NCBI RefSeq assembly: GCF_020524545.1
Contig: NZ_JAIVLG010000006.1
Span: forward strand, 1-64,000
DNA from: Microbacterium paraoxydans
GTDB taxonomy: Bacteria > Actinomycetota > Actinomycetes > Actinomycetales > Microbacteriaceae
DNA: 64,000 bases
Direction of reading: 5' to 3'
Shown here: positions 60,357-64,000 of the stretch, piece by piece
Layout of the letters: every line of letters starts with the position of its first letter
How positions within the stretch are numbered: the stretch's first letter is position 1
Notes under the pieces: model-generated
Told to the model about the DNA's origin: nothing
What the model saw: only the letters and a program-made list of their open reading frames with translations
Databases searched by the model: none
Made by a program: the position numbers and the translations under genes

Positions 60357-62807
60357 TCAGAATCCGTCGCCGTGGCACTGGAACGGGGCGGTGTGGCCGG
60401 TGTCGAGGGCGGCCCGCCTGAGGGCGTCCGCGGGTGCAGCGCCGGCGGAAAGGCCGGTGTGGAGGGCACTGAGCAGTTCACCGGCGACCTCATCCGGGAC
60501 CGCCACCGGAGCGGCGATGACGCAGTCGGCCCCCGCATGCAGCCAGACGCGGGTCATGCCCAACGCCTCTTCGCCCCAGCGCACCGAGGAACGGCCGAGC
60601 TCGCACGCCGACAGGATCACCGTCGCGGGGACACGGGGGATCAGGTCGACGTCGTAGCCGAAGAGGGCGCCGTCGGCGAGCTCGAAACCCGAGAACAGCG
60701 GATTGTCCACCGCGTGCTTGCCGTGCGCCGCGATGTGCAGCACGTCGGTGTGCGCAGCGAGTTCGGTGACGGCTGCGACCGTCGCTTCCGTTCCCTCCAG
60801 GATGTCCGGCATCAGGTCTGCGCCGCGCCAGGCTGCGGCGGCCCGGGCCACCTCGTCTCCCGCCCGAGCGACCCGTGGGCCGCTGGCGAACCCGATCGAC
60901 GTCGGAGGCGAGCCGACACGGACGCGCCCGCCCAGCAGGCGGGACACCGAGGTCGCGAGCGTGAACGGCACGCCGATCATGCCCGGCAGCATCGCCCAGG
61001 GCACCCCGGCGAGAGCGCCCGGTGCGGTGATCGCCAGTCGATCCGCCGGAGGAGCGGCCCGGAGCAAGGGCGCGAGCAACTCCGCATCGAGGAGGGCCAG
61101 CCGAGACGCGAGAACCCGCTCCGTCACCGCCCCCATCCGTCCGCCGCGAGTCAGGGCGGCCATGTCGAGGTCGGCGCGGAGGCCGTCGAGCGCCGTACTC
61201 ACGCGACTCCAGGAGAGGTCGACGACGGTGGCTCCGGAGGATGCCACGACGATCCCGTGGAGTGCGGAGCCCGTGAACACGTACGACAGCACCGCGGTTC
61301 CCGGGGCGAGTCGCGCCGTCGCCTCCGCGAGGCCGAGTCGTTCGCGGGTGCCACCGGGCCCGGTCGTGGCCCACTGGCGCTCTCGCATCCGGTCGCGAAG
61401 GGCCTGCACCCGGGCATCCCTCGTCCAGTCGGCACCCGCGAGCTCGGCGCGCAGCATCCGCAGCTCTGCCAGATCCACGGCGAGGGATTCGTCATGCGGA
61501 GGTCGGACGGGAGCGACTTGCTGGCTGAGATGTCGTGCGCGCTCCGACCACTCGAACAGGATCTCCGGATCCTTCTGGCGTGCTGCGGCCGAGAGCCCCG
61601 CGAACATCAGATCGCTGCCGTGCATGGCGACCGATGCCTGCAGGTCGAGCGCACCGAACGACTGCTGCCAGGTGGTGAGGAGGTCGAGTCCGGCCGCGGC
61701 AGCACGCAGCGCCTCCCGGTCGCGTCCGGCCGAGGCAGCGCGGGCGGCGCGCACCTCCTGGGCGCGCAGGCGGAGGGGGGTCGGAGCGTTCTCGTCGAGC
61801 CGGGGCAGGCGTCCGCGACCGTCTCGCCGCGCGCTCAGCCGCAGACCGGTCGCCTCGGTGCGGAATCCCCAATGGTCGAGAGCTCTCGCGACGCGGTCGA
61901 ACTCCTCCGCGTCGATCGCGCGATGCGGTCTGGCGCGCTGCCCTGCCTCCAGTCGCACGGCGTCAGCGCGGGCCGCCCACCCGTGGTTGCCGAGCGCCGC
62001 GAAGCGCCGGGACGCCGTCCGAGCCGCTCGTTCCGCGGCGGCGGGGTCATGGCGCAGGAGCGACCGGGCGAGGTGGAACTCGGCCTCGCCTCGGGTCTGC
62101 CTCATCCGCTGCGCCCCGAACTCGGCGGCGACCTGGCCGAGCAGCGTCTCCGCCTCGGTGGTGAGTCCCGCATCGCGGAGCACCTCGGCGCGGTCGAGGT
62201 CGCTGATCGCCGCGGCGAGGTCGCTGATCGCGGCGAGCTTCGGACGCGAACGGGTCATCAGCGTGAGGGCGGTGACCAGGTCGCCGCCGAGGAGTGCCGC
62301 GTAGCCGAGGTTGTGCCGTGCCTCGGCGAGCGGACCCTCGTCGTCGTTCGCCTCGTACACCACGATCGCGCGACGCAGATCCTCGATGCAGGCCTCGAGC
62401 TCTCGCTGCTGCATCCGCACCACCGAGCGGTTCATCAGGCAGTTCGCGAGCTCGGTCGTCTCGTCGCCGATCGCCGTGAGCGTGTCGATCGCTCGGGTGA
62501 GCATGGCTTCCGCGTCGGTCAGGCTTCCGCCGTGCATGAGGAGCGTGCCGCGCTGGCCGCTGAGGACGGCGATCGTCTCGGGACGCAGCCCTGAGCGGCC
62601 GAGCGCCTCCCGGCACAGCTGCTCGGCCGCGGCGGGCTGCCCCTTCTGGGCGAGGACGTAGGCGATCGTGCCGTCGATCCGTGCGCGCAGGTCGGGGTCG
62701 TCGGTGCGCGCCGCGGCGGTGTCCAGCGCGCGCCGCGCCTGGGTGAACCTCCTCGCGTTCGCCGCCTCGACGCCGCGACGGTGCAACTCGGTGGCGGACA
62801 GGGGCAT
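60357..62807 (-). CDS. TPR-CHAT caspase-like protease
   Basis: An 816-residue protein. The N-terminal ~450 residues are helical tetratricopeptide-like repeats (AEQLCREALGRSGL, EARHNLGYAALLGGDL). The C-terminal ~300 residues form a CHAT (caspase-fold) domain. The catalytic His is near residue 695 (LHIAAHGKH) and Cys near 735 (ILSACELGRS), both kept, so it is probably active. TPR-CHAT proteins cut partner proteins in defence and signalling systems. It lies 206 bp after a subtilase gene, on the same strand. No other partner is visible. Residue numbers are counted from the stop. Confidence 0.92.
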   Translation of the reverse strand: MPLSATELHRRGVEAANARRFTQARRALDTAAARTDDPDLRARIDGTIAYVLAQKGQPAAAEQLCREALGRSGLRPETIAVLSGQRGTLLMHGGSLTDAEAMLTRAIDTLTAIGDETTELANCLMNRSVVRMQQRELEACIEDLRRAIVVYEANDDEGPLAEARHNLGYAALLGGDLVTALTLMTRSRPKLAAISDLAAAISDLDRAEVLRDAGLTTEAETLLGQVAAEFGAQRMRQTRGEAEFHLARSLLRHDPAAAERAARTASRRFAALGNHGWAARADAVRLEAGQRARPHRAIDAEEFDRVARALDHWGFRTEATGLRLSARRDGRGRLPRLDENAPTPLRLRAQEVRAARAASAGRDREALRAAAAGLDLLTTWQQSFGALDLQASVAMHGSDLMFAGLSAAARQKDPEILFEWSERARHLSQQVAPVRPPHDESLAVDLAELRMLRAELAGADWTRDARVQALRDRMRERQWATTGPGGTRERLGLAEATARLAPGTAVLSYVFTGSALHGIVVASSGATVVDLSWSRVSTALDGLRADLDMAALTRGGRMGAVTERVLASRLALLDAELLAPLLRAAPPADRLAITAPGALAGVPWAMLPGMIGVPFTLATSVSRLLGGRVRVGSPPTSIGFASGPRVARAGDEVARAAAAWRGADLMPDILEGTEATVAAVTELAAHTDVLHIAAHGKHAVDNPLFSGFELADGALFGYDVDLIPRVPATVILSACELGRSSVRWGEEALGMTRVWLHAGADCVIAAPVAVPDEVAGELLSALHTGLSAGAAPADALRRAALDTGHTAPFQCHGDGF

Positions 62808-62832
62808 CCCCCCAGGATGCCGTGCCCGCGGT

Positions 62833-62965
62833 CATCCCGCTACGGAGGTCGGGAGAGCTGGCCGCACATCTGTCCCAGATGTCGGAAGAAAAGACGGATG
62901 TCGGGCGTGCGGCGGCGTGTCGCTCCGCCATCCGTGAATCGCTCCGACCTCCGTATGGCGGGATG
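62833..62965. repeat. Intergenic nested palindrome, family A, copy 2
   Basis: The outer arms CATCCCGCTACGGAGGTCGG (62833-62852) and 62944-62965 pair with one 2-nt insertion. Its core 62894-62936 is homologous, in reverse, to 40838-40879: CACGGATG, then ACACGCCGC, then CCCGACATCCGT. It fills most of the gap between the subtilase stop and the CHAT start. Confidence 0.75.
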
Positions 62966-63013
62966 GTGCGCGGGATGGTGCGCGGGGCGGGGCGGCGCAG
63001 GGTGGGCCGGGCG

Positions 63014-64000
63014 TCAGCCCGGGTCGACCGGGGTCGGTAGGGACTTCAGGACGGCGGCGACCGCTTTCGCGGCGGCGCTCGGGGTGACGCCCCCGAGCGG
63101 CACGGTGCCCAGCTGGGCGGCGATGCGTCCCGCGACGTACGGCGCCGAGAACGAGGTTCCGCTCCACACCGCGAACCCACCCCGGTAGTCGTCGGGGTCG
63201 ATCGTCTCGCGGCGGAGGCCGTCGACGTCCGCGCGGGAGGTCGCCTGGGTGCCGCCGACGAACGCGGGCGAGGTGCTGACCACGGCCGCGCCCGGCGCAT
63301 AGGCCTGCACCCACGGGCCGATGTTCGAGAACAGCGCCACCGATCGCGCGGAAGGGTTGAGCGCACCGACCGACACGAGCGGTGCGTTCCGGTCCGTGGG
63401 GATGCCGTTGTCCGCGCCCGGCCAGGGCCACAGCGACGCGGGGAAGGAAGGCCGGTCGATCGCGTCGTTGCCGGCGGAGCAGACGACCACGCAACCGAGC
63501 TCCCTGGCCTTGGCGAGCAGCTGGAACAGGGTGAGGCTGAACAGCCCGTCGGTCGGCGTCTCGTGGTAGTAGCTGAGCGAGAGGTTGAGGACATCGATCG
63601 GGAAGCCGGTCTTCGGGTCGTCCCGGTGCCGGCTGAGGAGCGTGACGACCTGTGCGATCGTCTCCAGGAGCGTGCTCTCGTCGATCACCCCGAGCGCACC
63701 GGCCACGCGGACCGACAGGATGTCGGCATCCGGCGCGGTCTGGCGCACGAGTCCCGCGATGAAGGTGCCGTGGCCGGCGACGGCGTCGATCTCGCCGTCG
63801 AGCTGCCCGTACAGGTCGGGGTAGCGTTCCGGGTCGGCATCGTCCGTGAGGCCCACGGGCACGCCGTCGAGGTCGACCTTCCGGGTGACGATATCGGCGG
63901 GAAGCCAGTCATGCTCCCCGCATCCGGTGTCGAGCACCGCGACGACGGGTCGACGCCCGCGTTTCGGGGCGGCACCGCGCACGGGCGCCGGACCCAGCCA
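63014..64000 (-). CDS. S8 subtilase-family serine protease, 5' end beyond the window
   Basis: The frame is open to the window edge, so at least 328 residues are seen and the N-terminus is missing. The triad is complete: Asp in VVAVLDTGCGEHD, His in VAGHGTFIAGLV and Ser in FAVWSGTSFSAPYVAG, with Asn of the oxyanion hole in VVVCSAGNDAID. No C-terminal extra domain or membrane helix follows. Whether it has a signal peptide cannot be seen. It lies immediately upstream of the TPR-CHAT gene. Two proteases in a row is noteworthy. Confidence 0.93.
   Translation of the reverse strand, partial: WLGPAPVRGAAPKRGRRPVVAVLDTGCGEHDWLPADIVTRKVDLDGVPVGLTDDADPERYPDLYGQLDGEIDAVAGHGTFIAGLVRQTAPDADILSVRVAGALGVIDESTLLETIAQVVTLLSRHRDDPKTGFPIDVLNLSLSYYHETPTDGLFSLTLFQLLAKARELGCVVVCSAGNDAIDRPSFPASLWPWPGADNGIPTDRNAPLVSVGALNPSARSVALFSNIGPWVQAYAPGAAVVSTSPAFVGGTQATSRADVDGLRRETIDPDDYRGGFAVWSGTSFSAPYVAGRIAAQLGTVPLGGVTPSAAAKAVAAVLKSLPTPVDPG

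Noticed and set aside
60158-60421. Small plus-strand frame of 87 codons between mazF and CHAT
   Set aside because: No start signal or domain. It overlaps the CHAT end and is Arg/Ser-rich as expected by chance.

Overview
This is high-GC actinobacterial DNA, most likely a Microbacterium or close relative in Microbacteriaceae. The support is codon use, the mismatch endonuclease NucS in place of MutS/MutL, a seven-function Mrp antiporter operon, BioQ-like boxes before bioY, and many leaderless promoters. In these, a TANNNT box sits 6-7 nt before the start codon. The genus is inferred from gene content, not from a marker gene.

Layout. 0-2 kb: the 3' end of a transposase, a small membrane/coiled-coil protein, nucS, and a GAP-family membrane protein. 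2-7.9 kb: a two-component pair, an MFS transporter divergent from a LacI regulator across a perfect 14-bp palindrome, and a large polytopic membrane protein. 8-14.3 kb: mrpA(B)CDEFG. 14.5-22.4 kb: an AbiEi/DUF559-like gene bracketed by a 17-bp repeat, an alpha/beta hydrolase, a penicillin-acylase-type Ntn hydrolase, and a YhgE/Pip export module with a degenerate ABC ATPase and a TetR regulator. 22.6-28.3 kb: argG, a VapBC-type pair, a ZIP metal transporter, a flavin/heme-binding split-barrel protein, an esterase and a PucR-like regulator. 28.3-34.7 kb: a seven-gene MoxR/DUF58/VWA operon. 34.9-44.6 kb: a trimethylamine-monooxygenase-like FMO, a Pr6Pr-like protein, a DMT exporter, purA, a lactonase-like propeller, an MFS pump behind a SoxR-type promoter, bioY, and a disulfide oxidoreductase. 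44.8-50 kb: a DUF427 protein, an OpuC/ProU-type compatible-solute ABC operon, an AI-2E-family exporter and a chorismate mutase. 50.2-59.5 kb: a sugar regulon consisting of a ROK repressor, an ABC sugar importer, then SIS isomerase/deaminase, ROK kinase, PfkB kinase, class II aldolase and DeoR repressor. 59.5-64 kb: an RHH/MazF pair, a TPR-CHAT protease, and a subtilase cut by the window end.

Working together. The 50-59.5 kb block reads as one amino-sugar or ketose pathway: import, phosphorylation, deamination/isomerisation, second phosphorylation and aldol cleavage. It has a local repressor at each end. The Mrp operon encodes a whole Na+/H+ antiporter, and the OpuC-type operon adds osmolyte uptake, so this stretch is rich in ion and osmotic homeostasis.

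Most unusual signals. (1) A palindromic repeat lies in frame inside two unrelated genes and gives the same peptide edges (ADTPDVG...SGVSA) in both, like the Rickettsia palindromic elements. (2) Related GC-rich palindromes lie between genes. (3) A SoxR-type operator with a 19-bp promoter spacer drives a leaderless efflux gene, with no regulator nearby. (4) A TPR-CHAT protease sits next to a subtilase. (5) A repeat brackets the AbiEi/DUF559 gene.
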